Source of the DNA: Bremerella sp. TYQ1
GTDB lineage: Bacteria > Planctomycetota > Planctomycetia > Pirellulales > Pirellulaceae
Length of the DNA stretch: 64,000 bases
Direction: 5' to 3'
NCBI RefSeq assembly: GCF_020150455.1
Contig: NZ_CP083740.1
Location: forward strand, 5,084,001 to 5,148,000
Shown: piece by piece, positions 55,661 to 64,000 of the stretch
Layout of the letters: the number at the start of each line of letters is the position of its first letter
Position numbering within the stretch: position 1 is the stretch's first letter
Made by a program: the position numbers and the translations under genes
The notes under the pieces: generated by a model
What the model was told of the DNA's origin: nothing
Databases searched by the model: none
What the model saw: the letters and a program-made list of their open reading frames with translations, nothing else

Positions 55661-57391
55661 CTAGTCGCCAGGTTCGGTCAGCCAGACGATCTGGTAAGGA
55701 TCGAGCGTGAGTCCTTGCCCTTCGACAACGTACTTGTCGCTGATCAAATCGTACGAAAGGGCGTGCCATTTCGGATCGCTCAGCGGCAGGCTTTGCAGCT
55801 TATCGGATAGGTTCGCGAGAACGAGAATCGTTTGATCTCGGGCAGGCGATGTGCGCACGAATCCGAAAAGTGCTTTGTTGCCGGTCGGGAAGACTTCGCT
55901 AGGACCATCCGGGTGAAACGCTGGCTGCTCGATCCGTTTGGCCAACAGGTTTTGATAGCCGGTGAAGATGCGATGCTGCAACGTTTCGTGTTCGGTGATT
56001 TGGTTTTCGAGTTCTAATCGCTCGAACTTGCGGCGGTTGATGCGGCGCGGGATGCCGCTTTCTTCGACTCCGCCGAAATGGTTTTGTGTGCCGACGAGGC
56101 TGTGGAAGTAGATCCCTGGGATCCCCTTCATCGCCAACATGATGGCCTGGGATGCAAGGAAGCGATGGGCGTGCTGTTCCGGGCCGAACGCTTCCGGCTT
56201 GCCCATGGCATCGACATAAGTAATGTTCAGCTCGTACGGCTTTTGCGATCCGTCAGGCATCGTCCGCATGCCGACCATACCGCCTCGCTCGCGTGTTGCG
56301 TGAACCAGTTTGTCGATGCGTTCGGTCGGCACGAGACCTTCCAGCGGTCGCACGCCGATACCGTCGTGCGAAGCGGTGAAGTTGAAGTAGGTCGTCCCGT
56401 CTGGGATGTCGTACAGCGTTTCCATCCAGCTGGAAAGAGTCGTCGCGTCTTCGTTCAGATAGGCATCGTACAGCAGCGGCGGCAGGCTGAACTGATAAAC
56501 CATGTGGGCTTCGTCGGCGAGCCCGAAGTAGCTGATGTTCTCGGCATGCGGCACGTTGGTTTCTGTCAGGATCAGAACATGCGGGGCGACAATTTCGGTG
56601 ATCGTTCGCCACAGCTTGACCGCCTCGTGGGTCTCGTCGAGATGCAGGCAGTTGGTGCCGAGCGTCTTCCACAGAAACGCGATCGCATCGAGACGAATAA
56701 TCCGTGAACCGTTCTGGACGTAGAACAACAGCACGTCGGTCATCGCCAGCAGGACTTCCGGGCTGCCATAGTTCAAGTCGACTTGATCGGCGCTGAAGGT
56801 GGTCCAAACATGCTTTTCGCCATCGATCGTTTCGTACGGCGAAAGCAGCGGCAACGCGCGAGGCCGAACGACCGCCGAGAGATCGGTCGCGGGGTCGACG
56901 TCGATGAAGTACTCGTCGTACGGCTTTTCCCCTTTCAAGTACTTCTGGAACCACTCGCTCTTTTGCGAACAGTGATTGGCGACCATGTCGAAGGCGAGAT
57001 CGAAATGGTAGGCCAACGCGTGCAAGTCGTCCCAGGTCCCAGAATTCGGATCGACCTGTTTGTAGTCGACCACCGAGAAACCGTCGTCCGATGTGTACGG
57101 GAAGAACGGAAGCAAATGTACCGTGTTGATCAGCTGGTCATAGCCATGATGAACGAGGAATTCTCGCAGGATGGCCAGCGGAGTTTTTTCGTTGCCGTAG
57201 ACCTGATCCGCGTAGGTGATCAGGACCACATCGGTTTCGTCCCAGCCGGTTCGTTTGGGTTCGGGGATCTTCGTCGAGTAAGATTCGAGCAACTCAACGA
57301 GACGCGGCAGAACATCTTCAGCGAGTGACTCTCCATACATCCGAGTCAGGTGCTGCTTGAGGGCGTGTTGTTGTTCTGACGTGCCGATCAT
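55661..57391 (-). CDS. GH13_18 glycoside phosphorylase (glucosylglycerate/sucrose phosphorylase type)
   Basis: 576 residues from ATG 57391. (beta/alpha)8 fold of GH13: LITYADQVYG, HLLPFFPYTSDDGFSVVDY, DLAFDMVANHCS, SRIIRLDAIAFLWK with nucleophile Asp235, LILTETNVPH with acid/base Glu277, TASHDGIGVRP with Asp343. The C-terminal FGGVEESGIPRRINRRKF is like sucrose and glucosylglycerate phosphorylases (E. coli YcjM/GGaP) rather than hydrolases. It would split a glucoside with phosphate to give glucose 1-phosphate. Neighbouring GT81 and GT4 genes favour glucosylglycerate-type substrates. Confidence 0.8.
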   Translation of the reverse strand: MIGTSEQQHALKQHLTRMYGESLAEDVLPRLVELLESYSTKIPEPKRTGWDETDVVLITYADQVYGNEKTPLAILREFLVHHGYDQLINTVHLLPFFPYTSDDGFSVVDYKQVDPNSGTWDDLHALAYHFDLAFDMVANHCSQKSEWFQKYLKGEKPYDEYFIDVDPATDLSAVVRPRALPLLSPYETIDGEKHVWTTFSADQVDLNYGSPEVLLAMTDVLLFYVQNGSRIIRLDAIAFLWKTLGTNCLHLDETHEAVKLWRTITEIVAPHVLILTETNVPHAENISYFGLADEAHMVYQFSLPPLLYDAYLNEDATTLSSWMETLYDIPDGTTYFNFTASHDGIGVRPLEGLVPTERIDKLVHATRERGGMVGMRTMPDGSQKPYELNITYVDAMGKPEAFGPEQHAHRFLASQAIMLAMKGIPGIYFHSLVGTQNHFGGVEESGIPRRINRRKFERLELENQITEHETLQHRIFTGYQNLLAKRIEQPAFHPDGPSEVFPTGNKALFGFVRTSPARDQTILVLANLSDKLQSLPLSDPKWHALSYDLISDKYVVEGQGLTLDPYQIVWLTEPGD

Positions 57392-57442
57392 AGAACCTCC
57401 CTATCCGACAGCCGCGCCTCGGGCTCACAGCGCGGCTGATTA

Positions 57443-58723
57443 TTATAAGTCGTCCATACCGGTGAAGTTGGTCACCAGGGCCCGAAGTTTACGTTTCAAA
57501 ACAGAGTAGCTGAAAAAGCGTTTGCCTAGTTCAAAGTTGTGTTCCACGACTTCCTGTCGATACGCTTCGTCTTCCATCAGGTTGCGAACCTGGGTGACGA
57601 CGTCTTTGGTCAGGTAGCCATCCATCGTGACCACTTTGAACCCTTTCGGTTCGATGTCGGTCACGAAGATCGAGTAACGATTGACGAGCACCGGCTTCTT
57701 GAAATAGAAGGCCTCGATCAACGCGTTGCCGAATCCTTCGTACAAGCTGGGATAGCTGATGAAGTCGGCGGCCGCGTAACAATCGCCAAGTGTGTAAATC
57801 TTGCGCCCTTCACGGTCGTAGCCTCGCTCTTCACCAACGCGTTCGGCGACGAAGCGGAGATCGACATTTTGGCGTTCGGCCATCTCTTGCAATGCGTGCA
57901 TGTATTCGTCCCCTTCGTCGCCAGACTCATGCGTGATGACCAGCTTGTACTTGGGGTTGTTCAGCGAATTGACCAGCGAGATGGCATGTTCAATCCCTTT
58001 TCGCGGGACCACTCGCGTTGGCTGCAAGATGACAATATCTTCCGGCGATAAGCCGATGTCTTCTTTAAAGGTGTGCGGGTAGTCGTCGTTGACCGGAGGG
58101 TCTTCGAAGTCGAGAACGTTCGGAACGAGAATCGAAGACTGCCCTTTGCGGTGCGACAGATCGGCCTGGCCAGGCAGGTTGATGGTTACGTGCTGAATGG
58201 ATGGCAGCGTCGGCGGAAACGCCATGCTGAGGATATCGTTAATGCCGTTGACCGAAAAACGATCGCGTTCCCAGTAGAAATCGTGATGATGCGCGATCGT
58301 CGGGAAGCCGGTCTCGGCAATGAACATCGTAATGGCGACGCCAAGCGGAACGTTCATCGGAATGCACAACGCGTTCTGCACGATCATCACCTCGATATTG
58401 AACCGACGAGTGAATTCGTACAGGGTGTGCTTAAGGTATTCGGCCAGAGCGAAGATACGCCGCGTGACTTCTGGATCACGCGTGGTCGTGCCGAAGATAC
58501 GGCGATTGATCCACTGGATGTCAGGATGGCCGAAATAGGCATGCGGAACCAGACTGGTGATGTCTGGATCGGTGTCCATTTTTCCGCCATACCAATAGCT
58601 GACATGCTTGTAGTCCCAAAGCACTTTGGCCCACTTAGCCGCCTCGAGGGAAACCCCATCGGTACCAGCGAACCGTGTACCCACGAAGCCAATGTTGTGC
58701 CCTGCGTTTTCAGATGCGTTCAT
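57443..58723 (-). CDS. GT4 glycosyltransferase, MggA-like
   Basis: 426 residues from ATG 58723. GT-B fold: N-terminal [38 protein letters not shown], then [21 protein letters not shown] and [28 protein letters not shown] with the retaining GT4 E-x7-E signature. The length and composition fit mannosylglucosyl-3-phosphoglycerate synthase (MggA) described from Petrotoga and Rhodopirellula; trehalose- or sucrose-type GT4 are alternatives. It starts 6 bases after the HAD gene, so the two are in one operon. Confidence 0.72.
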   Translation of the reverse strand: MNASENAGHNIGFVGTRFAGTDGVSLEAAKWAKVLWDYKHVSYWYGGKMDTDPDITSLVPHAYFGHPDIQWINRRIFGTTTRDPEVTRRIFALAEYLKHTLYEFTRRFNIEVMIVQNALCIPMNVPLGVAITMFIAETGFPTIAHHHDFYWERDRFSVNGINDILSMAFPPTLPSIQHVTINLPGQADLSHRKGQSSILVPNVLDFEDPPVNDDYPHTFKEDIGLSPEDIVILQPTRVVPRKGIEHAISLVNSLNNPKYKLVITHESGDEGDEYMHALQEMAERQNVDLRFVAERVGEERGYDREGRKIYTLGDCYAAADFISYPSLYEGFGNALIEAFYFKKPVLVNRYSIFVTDIEPKGFKVVTMDGYLTKDVVTQVRNLMEDEAYRQEVVEHNFELGKRFFSYSVLKRKLRALVTNFTGMDDL

Positions 58724-58729
58724 GTTGGA

Positions 58730-59611
58730 TTATCTCGGAAGGCAAGCCAAAATGTCGGAAAGTCTTGTGAGGGTAACATCAGGGTGTATTGGCAACATTC
58801 GAGCGTCATCCTTCCGCAGTCGTAGACTGCGCTGGTCTCCGGCGAAGAGTGCAGTTTTCATGCCAACTTGGGAGGCTGGCTGGATATCGTTCAGCATGTC
58901 GTTGCCAACATACAAAATATGACACGCTTCCGTTCCCTGGTCGGCTAAACTTCGCGCGGCGGCTAAATAAAGATCAGTTCCTGGTTTGGCGACACGATGC
59001 TCGTACGAGAAAAAACAGTTCTCCGGGCGAAATCCATTTTCCTCAAGCGACCCGCCGAGATGGCTTTCTACGATTTTCGGCGTAAAGTACTGGGCATTGC
59101 TGATGATTCCCAGCGTTAACCCTTGCTGACGGAGGGTCTGCAGAACCTCTTGAAAATCGGGCATCGGCCACGTTGGATTCACGCGCGACTCGAACTCCCA
59201 GGCAAACAGTTTCATATCGAAGTCGCACGGCAATTCGATCTGCCCTCGCTGCATCTGGGCGTCGAAAAGTTTTTGCCAAATTTCTTCGATCACAATCTCG
59301 GGATAAGAAGTGCCTCTTTTAGTGGCAATTTTGTGATCAGCTTTGATCAACGAATACAGTTGAGCGACCATGTCTTCGGCAGGCACTTTGCACTGCACTT
59401 CGCAGGCGTCGAACGTGGCTTGCAGCGCCGAACCTTTGGTCATTTCCATAGCGGTACCGACGTCGCCGCTTCCGCTGACTAATAGGGTGCCGTACACATC
59501 GAAGAGTACCGCTTGAATGCCTGGCAGCTCTTTCAAGTCAGCGGCCATGTCGGTGGGAATAGGCTGAAGCGGTTGACTGTTTCGCTTGAGGATTTCAGAG
59601 AAAGTGTTCAT
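58730..59611 (-). CDS. HAD-superfamily hydrolase of the solute cluster
   Basis: 293 residues from ATG 59611, overlapping the upstream GT4 gene by 4 bases (ATGA). Motif I is FDVYGT (Asp38; Tyr40 at the +2 position, where most HAD phosphatases have Asp), motif II IISNAQY, lysine AKPGTD, motif IV GNDMLNDI. A helical cap of about 100 residues lies between motifs I and II. The position in the cluster suggests a phosphatase for a glucosyl- or mannosylglucosyl-3-phosphoglycerate (MggB-like), but DxY is more usual in haloacid-dehalogenase-type HADs, so the call is cautious. Confidence 0.75.
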   Translation of the reverse strand: MNTFSEILKRNSQPLQPIPTDMAADLKELPGIQAVLFDVYGTLLVSGSGDVGTAMEMTKGSALQATFDACEVQCKVPAEDMVAQLYSLIKADHKIATKRGTSYPEIVIEEIWQKLFDAQMQRGQIELPCDFDMKLFAWEFESRVNPTWPMPDFQEVLQTLRQQGLTLGIISNAQYFTPKIVESHLGGSLEENGFRPENCFFSYEHRVAKPGTDLYLAAARSLADQGTEACHILYVGNDMLNDIQPASQVGMKTALFAGDQRSLRLRKDDARMLPIHPDVTLTRLSDILACLPR

Positions 59612-61173
59612 GCGTTTTCCAATCGCACTGGATGAAAGCGAGAGAGTTCGACGAATTGCCGCAAGATTCGATTGGCTCCATTGAACGACGAAACTGGGCC
59701 TGGCTTTTGTCTCATCAGCTGTTGATACCGTTCACGGAGGCGTTCGCCGGTTCCCTTTAAACCGAATTTAGTCAGTACGATCTGCGAGTTGATTTGGATC
59801 GTCGAATCGAAGTTGGCGTTCTCTTCGGTCAAAGGACGCATCACGTGCGCGTTCTCTTGCACGATCGCTTCGCCGAGAGCTTTGTCTTTGGCTACCGCGC
59901 GGACCACTTCGCGTTGGGCTTCGACGGTCAGCAGCGCGAAGTCGATCCACTCGTCGCTGAGCCGTTCGTCGAGCTGCTTGTCTAAGTCTTCCGGATCGTC
60001 TTGGCCGAAATCTTGCAGTACCTGGGTGAAGAGCTTCGACATCTTCTTGCGATACTTGCTTTCGGTGAAAACCTCGCGGCCATCGATCGGGCTTCGCTTG
60101 GGTACATGCAGCGATGGGGTGAGGCTATCGAGCCGGAGACCCGCTTCTTTAAAGTCGGCGGAGATCTCGGGCAAATCGCGACCGATCAGCAAATTGTCGG
60201 CCAGCCAGGCTTCCAGGAACACGAGCCCGAACCCTTCGGCAACGCTGGTGTTGATGATGGCATCGGCCGCGGCCAGGTTTTCTAAAAACGAAAGCCCTTC
60301 GTCGCCACCAACGTCGAACTTGCACGGCAGATGAAGCTCTTCGACGAGCGATTGCCAGGCCTGATACGGTTTCAGTTCGACCGGATTGAGGGGGGCAAGC
60401 GTGATGCCGAAGGTCGACCCGGTCGGTGCGATGGCGGACCACAGGACCAGTTCGCCTACGTTCTTCCGGCGGATACCACGCACCGGATAGAGGATGTATT
60501 GATCGCTCGACTTGACGCCGAGCTTATCCCGCAGTTTTTGGCGAGCATCGGCACGATGGGGCAGCACCGGAAATGGCTGGACCGGGTTAGGAAGCCAGGT
60601 CAGCTTTTCCTCCGCGAAGCCTGCTTTTTCGAGAATGCCGCGGTCGCGCGAGTTGAGGACAGCATAATGGACGTGTGGGGCCTGAAAGTAGACTTCGGCC
60701 ATCCCGGTCCCTTTTTCGGCGTAGAATTCGACTTGCCGACGATAGTTATCGGGGCGGAAGTCTTCCGCGAAGTCGTGCAGCTGAAGCAGCATCCGAAAGC
60801 CTTCGCTTGCCAAGCGAGCGAGGGCGTTGGGCCACGCGACGTTTTTGCCGAGCGTGTGATTGTGGACGTGCAGCAGCGTTTCCTCGGGAGCAAGACCAAG
60901 CTTCTCGAGCGTTTCGGAGGTGGCTCGGTAAGGAGCTTCTTCGCCGACGGCGACGACGGTGTCGTAGTCGATACTCGGGATTTCGACCAGTTCGACTCCT
61001 TCCAAGGCAGGCTCGGAAGCTTCCGGCCAACCGGTGGCTCGGCCGCCATAAAGAACGAGGACTCGGTCGAACAGTTCCCGGGCCCCAGCTTCGTGCAATG
61101 CTCGGAGGTGATTCAAGATCACCTGAGTCACGCCGCCGCGATTGAGGTGATGATGCACGATTGCCAGGTTCAT
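59608..61173 (-). CDS. GT4 glycosyltransferase with C-terminal extension
   Basis: 521 residues from ATG 61173, preceded by AGGAAACGGA. GT-B fold: MNLAIVHHHLNRGGVTQVILNHL, HVHNHTLGKN, LNSRDRGILEKAGF, LYPVRGIRRKNVGELV and DAIINTSVAEGFGLVFLEAWLADN (E-x7-E). The last about 130 residues (from about LTVEAQREVVRAV) are a helical extension not seen in most GT4. First gene of the cluster and its only obvious promoter-side gene. Donor and acceptor are unknown; it may act on the same solute or make a related sugar. Confidence 0.7.
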   Translation of the reverse strand: MNLAIVHHHLNRGGVTQVILNHLRALHEAGARELFDRVLVLYGGRATGWPEASEPALEGVELVEIPSIDYDTVVAVGEEAPYRATSETLEKLGLAPEETLLHVHNHTLGKNVAWPNALARLASEGFRMLLQLHDFAEDFRPDNYRRQVEFYAEKGTGMAEVYFQAPHVHYAVLNSRDRGILEKAGFAEEKLTWLPNPVQPFPVLPHRADARQKLRDKLGVKSSDQYILYPVRGIRRKNVGELVLWSAIAPTGSTFGITLAPLNPVELKPYQAWQSLVEELHLPCKFDVGGDEGLSFLENLAAADAIINTSVAEGFGLVFLEAWLADNLLIGRDLPEISADFKEAGLRLDSLTPSLHVPKRSPIDGREVFTESKYRKKMSKLFTQVLQDFGQDDPEDLDKQLDERLSDEWIDFALLTVEAQREVVRAVAKDKALGEAIVQENAHVMRPLTEENANFDSTIQINSQIVLTKFGLKGTGERLRERYQQLMRQKPGPVSSFNGANRILRQFVELSRFHPVRLENA

Positions 61174-61325
61174 TCCGTTTCCTCGTATCGAAAGGTGTCG
61201 TCGAGTATCGCAAACAAAACGTCTCGGCGCATTCTCCACTGCCCTGTGGACTGTTAAGCTAGACTTGGATGCCCATAGAATCAAGTCGGGCCCCCTGTGT
61301 AGCCCCTTTGAGGAACCTTATCTTC

Positions 61326-61895
61326 ATGAGCGATGACGTCGAAAGCTTGCTGGCTTCTCTTTCCGAGGGGAATCAGGCCGCCGCGGAAAAGCTATTGCCG
61401 GTGCTTTACCAGGAACTCAAAGGTATCGCGAATCAGCATATGCGAAACGAACGTGCCGACCATACGTTGCAAGCGACGGCGTTGGTGCACGAAGCCTTTC
61501 TGAAACTGGTCGATCAGAACCGGGTGCAGTGGAAAGGAAAAGCCCACTTCTGCGCGGTGGCATCGAACATCATGCGGCGGATTCTCGTCGATCATGCTCG
61601 AACGAAAAACGCCGCCAAGCGGGGCAAAGGGGCCCAGCGGATCACGCTCGAAGAAGGGCTCGTCGCTGGCGATCCACAAAACAATGTCGACTTAGTCGAG
61701 CTTGACGAACTGTTAACAGAACTGGCCGAGCTGAATCCGCGACATGCCAAGATTATCGAGATGCGTTACTTCGCAGGCATGACGGTGGAAGAAACGGCCG
61801 CGGCGCTCGACGTTTCCGTTTCCACGGTGAAAGGGGACTGGCGAATGGCCAAAGCCTGGCTGACGTCGCGGCTGGAAGATAATTCGAGTTCCTGA
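61326..61895 (+). CDS. ECF sigma factor (planctomycete/acidobacterial type, kinase-linked)
   Basis: 189 residues from ATG 61326; a start 57 bases upstream lacks a ribosome site. Region 2 (HEAFLKLVDQNRVQWKGKAHF, ILVDHARTKNAAKRG) and region 4 (IIEMRYFAGMTVEETAAALDVSVSTVKGDWRMAKAWL) are clear. The HTLQATALVHEAFLKL and MRRILVDHAR patterns fit TIGR02999-type sigma factors. A Ser/Thr kinase starts 49 bases later; such ECF-kinase pairs are known in planctomycetes, where the kinase is thought to set the activity of the sigma factor. Confidence 0.88.
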   Translation: MSDDVESLLASLSEGNQAAAEKLLPVLYQELKGIANQHMRNERADHTLQATALVHEAFLKLVDQNRVQWKGKAHFCAVASNIMRRILVDHARTKNAAKRGKGAQRITLEEGLVAGDPQNNVDLVELDELLTELAELNPRHAKIIEMRYFAGMTVEETAAALDVSVSTVKGDWRMAKAWLTSRLEDNSSS

Positions 61896-61944
61896 ACTGC
61901 GATACGCGGTCCCTACCAACTTTGAAACCTCGTTAGCGCGACGT

Positions 61945-63603
61945 ATGACCCCTGAAGATTACCGGCGACTTTGCGATGCTTTCGAGCAAGCGGTGCAACT
62001 TCCTTCCGAGAACCGCGAGCGTTGGCTGGATAGTCACTTTGCGGATCGTGCCGATCTGCGGGACGAACTGCTGCGGATGCTGGCCAACGATGAGAATTCG
62101 GCTTTGGACAATTCGCCGGTGCATCAGCATATGGCGGTCGACGACTTGACCCCTGCGACGGTTGATCTCGACCCAGAAAAGACCGCCAAAACCAAGCGAC
62201 CGCCTGACACGATCGAAGCAGTGCCGGGCTATCAGCTGATGGACGAACTAGGCCGCGGCGGCATGGGAGTGGTGTTCAAAGCGAAGCAACTTTCGCCGGA
62301 ACGTATTGTCGCCGTAAAGATGATCCTTTCTGGACAGTTTGCGTCGGCTCAAGAGATTCAGCGTTTTCGCGCTGAAGCAGAAGCGGCCGCGAATCTTTCG
62401 CATGCAGGGATCGTACCGATCTATGAAGTGGGGCATCACGATGGACGACACTTCTTCTCGATGGGATATGTCGAAGGGCGTAGCCTGGCCGATGTGATTC
62501 GGGAGGGAGGATTGAGCCCGGACGAGATCGCCGAGTTGGTTCTGCAGATTGCCCAAGCGATGGCGCACGCACACTCCGTCGGCATCGTGCATCGCGACTT
62601 GAAGCCGTCGAATATCTTGATCGACGCGGACGGCCGCCCTCGCGTGACCGACTTTGGTCTGGCGAAGCGGATGGATGGCAACTCCGACATGACCTACTCT
62701 GGGCAGATCCTCGGTTCGCCGGGCTACATGGCTCCGGAGCAGGCTTCCGGCAAAAATCACCTCGTCGATCACGCGACCGATATTTATGGTTTGGGAGCCA
62801 TTCTGTATGCCCTTTTGACCGGCAAGCCCCCTTTCTCTGCCAACAACATGCTGGAAGCGATCGATCAAATTTGCACGGTCAATCCTGTGCCGCCGCGGAA
62901 GTTGAATTGGAACGTTCCTCGTGCCTTGGAAACGATCTGCTTGAAGTGCTTGCATAAGACGCCTGCGGCCCGATACCGCAGCATGAAGGAGGTCGCGTCC
63001 GACTTGGAATCGTTCCTCAGGCACGAACCGATCCGCGCGAAACCGCTAGGTATCGGCGAGCGGATTGTTTATTGGGCCCGCAGAAAGCCTGGCTTGGCGA
63101 GCACATTGGCTTGCGTGATCTTGTTTTTCATCTACCACGCGATCAGTTCGTACGTGTTGAAAGAAGAGGTCTCGGCACGGCCATGGTTTCGTGTGGCGTC
63201 GGTCGGGTTCGCAATCGCGTTTTCGGGAGCGGCATGGTTCTTCCAAAGAATGTACGAAAAGCCCAGCCGCCGAAAGGTGGCCATTTATGGCTGGATGACA
63301 TGGAACTTCGTGCTGCTGACGGGCCTGCTGTTTACGGTGCATGGCGCCGCGAGTCCGTTATCGTTGATCTATTTATTGTTGGTCGCGGCAAGTGCGACGC
63401 TGTATGAAAAGGGGCTCGTTGGCTACACGATGAGCCTCGCTGCGGCAGGCTATTTGATGCATGTGCTCGTAGGAGCTACGATTCGCCCGGTCGGCTACGT
63501 GAACTTCTTTGATGCGACCGCCATGATGCTGTCGATCGTGATTCTGGGAATGATCCAGTACTTCGTCGTGCGGAGAATTCGGTTGACGATGGACGAAGGG
63601 TAG
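61945..63603 (+). CDS. Membrane Ser/Thr protein kinase
   Basis: 552 residues from ATG 61945. An N-terminal acidic segment (1-90) precedes a Hanks kinase domain (about 95-355): GRGGMGVV loop, Lys125 (VAVKMIL), HRDLKPSN (216-223), DFG (236-238), and APEQASG. The C-terminal third (about 380-545) holds about six TM helices (LACVILFFIYHAISSYVL, ASVGFAIAFSGAAWFF, WNFVLLTGLLFTVHGA, LIYLLLVAASATLY, AGYLMHVLVGATI, MMLSIVILGMIQYFVV). The N-terminal region resembles the head of planctomycete kinases that pair with ECF sigma factors. Sensing is probably through the membrane part. Confidence 0.9.
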   Translation: MTPEDYRRLCDAFEQAVQLPSENRERWLDSHFADRADLRDELLRMLANDENSALDNSPVHQHMAVDDLTPATVDLDPEKTAKTKRPPDTIEAVPGYQLMDELGRGGMGVVFKAKQLSPERIVAVKMILSGQFASAQEIQRFRAEAEAAANLSHAGIVPIYEVGHHDGRHFFSMGYVEGRSLADVIREGGLSPDEIAELVLQIAQAMAHAHSVGIVHRDLKPSNILIDADGRPRVTDFGLAKRMDGNSDMTYSGQILGSPGYMAPEQASGKNHLVDHATDIYGLGAILYALLTGKPPFSANNMLEAIDQICTVNPVPPRKLNWNVPRALETICLKCLHKTPAARYRSMKEVASDLESFLRHEPIRAKPLGIGERIVYWARRKPGLASTLACVILFFIYHAISSYVLKEEVSARPWFRVASVGFAIAFSGAAWFFQRMYEKPSRRKVAIYGWMTWNFVLLTGLLFTVHGAASPLSLIYLLLVAASATLYEKGLVGYTMSLAAAGYLMHVLVGATIRPVGYVNFFDATAMMLSIVILGMIQYFVVRRIRLTMDEG

Positions 63604-63626
63604 AGGCCTTCTTGCGCAGAGTTCAA

Positions 63627-63656
63627 GCCCCAGCCACCGAAGCGTGGTGGTGGGGC
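63627..63656. repeat. Hairpin between convergent genes
   Basis: GCCCCA with CCACC, mirrored by GGTGG and TGGGGC, around a 7-base loop. No T-run follows on either strand, so it may be a REP-like unit or a weak two-way terminator. Confidence 0.45.
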
Positions 63657-63692
63657 GAATGACATGGTGAAAGCCTCTCGGCTTGAACCCCG

Positions 63693-64000
63693 TTAGCTTC
63701 CGCCGACGACGGTGTACTGTGCCGTGGAGTCGGCCGGTTTGGTGACAACGGCGCGGAACGACTGGCCGGGGAATTGGCGTTTGTCCAGGCGGAAAGTCAC
63801 CTTATGTCGGCCGGGCAAGATATCCGTTTTGATTTCTTCCGCGGCAGGGAATTCATCGTCGACGATCCAGGCCGTGACTCCTTTCGTCTCATTCATCGAG
63901 ATCCCGATCTCGCCACCGTCAACCACTTCAATCTCGGCTTGCAGGAACAAGACAGGGCTATCGATCTCGCTTAGATCGGCGAGCGGCAATTCGCCGTTCA
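63693..64000 (-). CDS. C-terminal part of a secreted PVC-type protein (partial)
   Basis: The frame is open to the window edge, so only the last 101 residues are seen. They are a small beta-sandwich (VLFLQAEIEVVDGGEIGISM, TAWIVDDEFPAAEEI, HKVTFRLDKRQFPGQSFRAVV) ending in Val-Val-Gly-Gly-Ser. This resembles the C-terminal module after the heme-binding or HEAT part in planctomycete dehydrogenase-like proteins, but the call rests on pattern only. Convergent with the kinase gene. Confidence 0.55.
   Translation of the reverse strand, partial: NGELPLADLSEIDSPVLFLQAEIEVVDGGEIGISMNETKGVTAWIVDDEFPAAEEIKTDILPGRHKVTFRLDKRQFPGQSFRAVVTKPADSTAQYTVVGGS

Overview
The window reads as chromosomal DNA of a planctomycete, most likely of the Pirellulales (Blastopirellula/Bremerella/Rhodopirellula type). 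Evidence: a planctomycete-like 16S rRNA gene that stands alone with its own terminator; a DUF1559 pseudopilin-type protein; a PVC-type dehydrogenase/HEAT/cytochrome c protein; a TIGR03009-type protein; a formylglycine sulfatase among other polysaccharide-acting secreted enzymes; an ECF sigma factor linked to a Ser/Thr kinase; and a mannosylglucosylglycerate-type solute cluster. No phage, IS transposase, CRISPR or tRNA was seen.

Layout. 0-8.7 kb: Tat lipoprotein (partial), cysteine desulfurase SufS, an RNase HII-like protein, a 1,020-residue propeller/CBM9 protein, BioF and FxsA. 8.8-12.2 kb: a soluble orphan FlhA-C-terminal-domain protein and PIN-PhoH. 12.3-17.9 kb: secreted esterase, SGNH esterase, sulfatase and beta-helix protein. 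18-26 kb: small membrane proteins, Adk, IlvE-type transaminase, a voltage-sensor-like protein, EVE protein, D-2-hydroxyacid dehydrogenase, HAD hydrolase and a TIGR03009-type protein. 26.3-31.2 kb: an NfeD / short NfeD / FloA membrane-microdomain operon. 31.6-41.9 kb: a beta-hydroxyacid dehydrogenase, lone receiver protein, PQQ-type propeller, TetR-regulated RND efflux pump with a perfect 16-bp operator-like palindrome, SDR and LpqC-type esterase. 42-48.5 kb: PVC dehydrogenase/cytochrome, zinc-ribbon membrane protein, 5-FTHF cyclo-ligase, membrane C39-like peptidase and AroH chorismate mutase. 49-50.6 kb: solitary 16S rRNA. 50.8-54.3 kb: ECF sigma/anti-sigma pair, DUF1559 protein and small lipoprotein. 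54.3-61.2 kb: a five-gene minus-strand cluster (GT4, HAD, GT4, GH13_18 phosphorylase, GT81) fitting synthesis and turnover of glucosylglycerate or mannosylglucosylglycerate. 61.3-64 kb: ECF sigma plus Ser/Thr kinase, and the C-terminus of another secreted protein.

The most unusual items are the Sm-like/FlhA-C fusion without the export-channel membrane domain, the pore-less voltage-sensor-like protein with a perfect every-third-residue Arg/Gln S4 helix, the compatible-solute cluster that combines synthases and a phosphorylase, the NfeD protein with tandem protease domains of which one has lost its serine, and several intergenic REPIN/MITE-like palindromic elements. All functional calls come from reading the sequence by eye; no database search was run.
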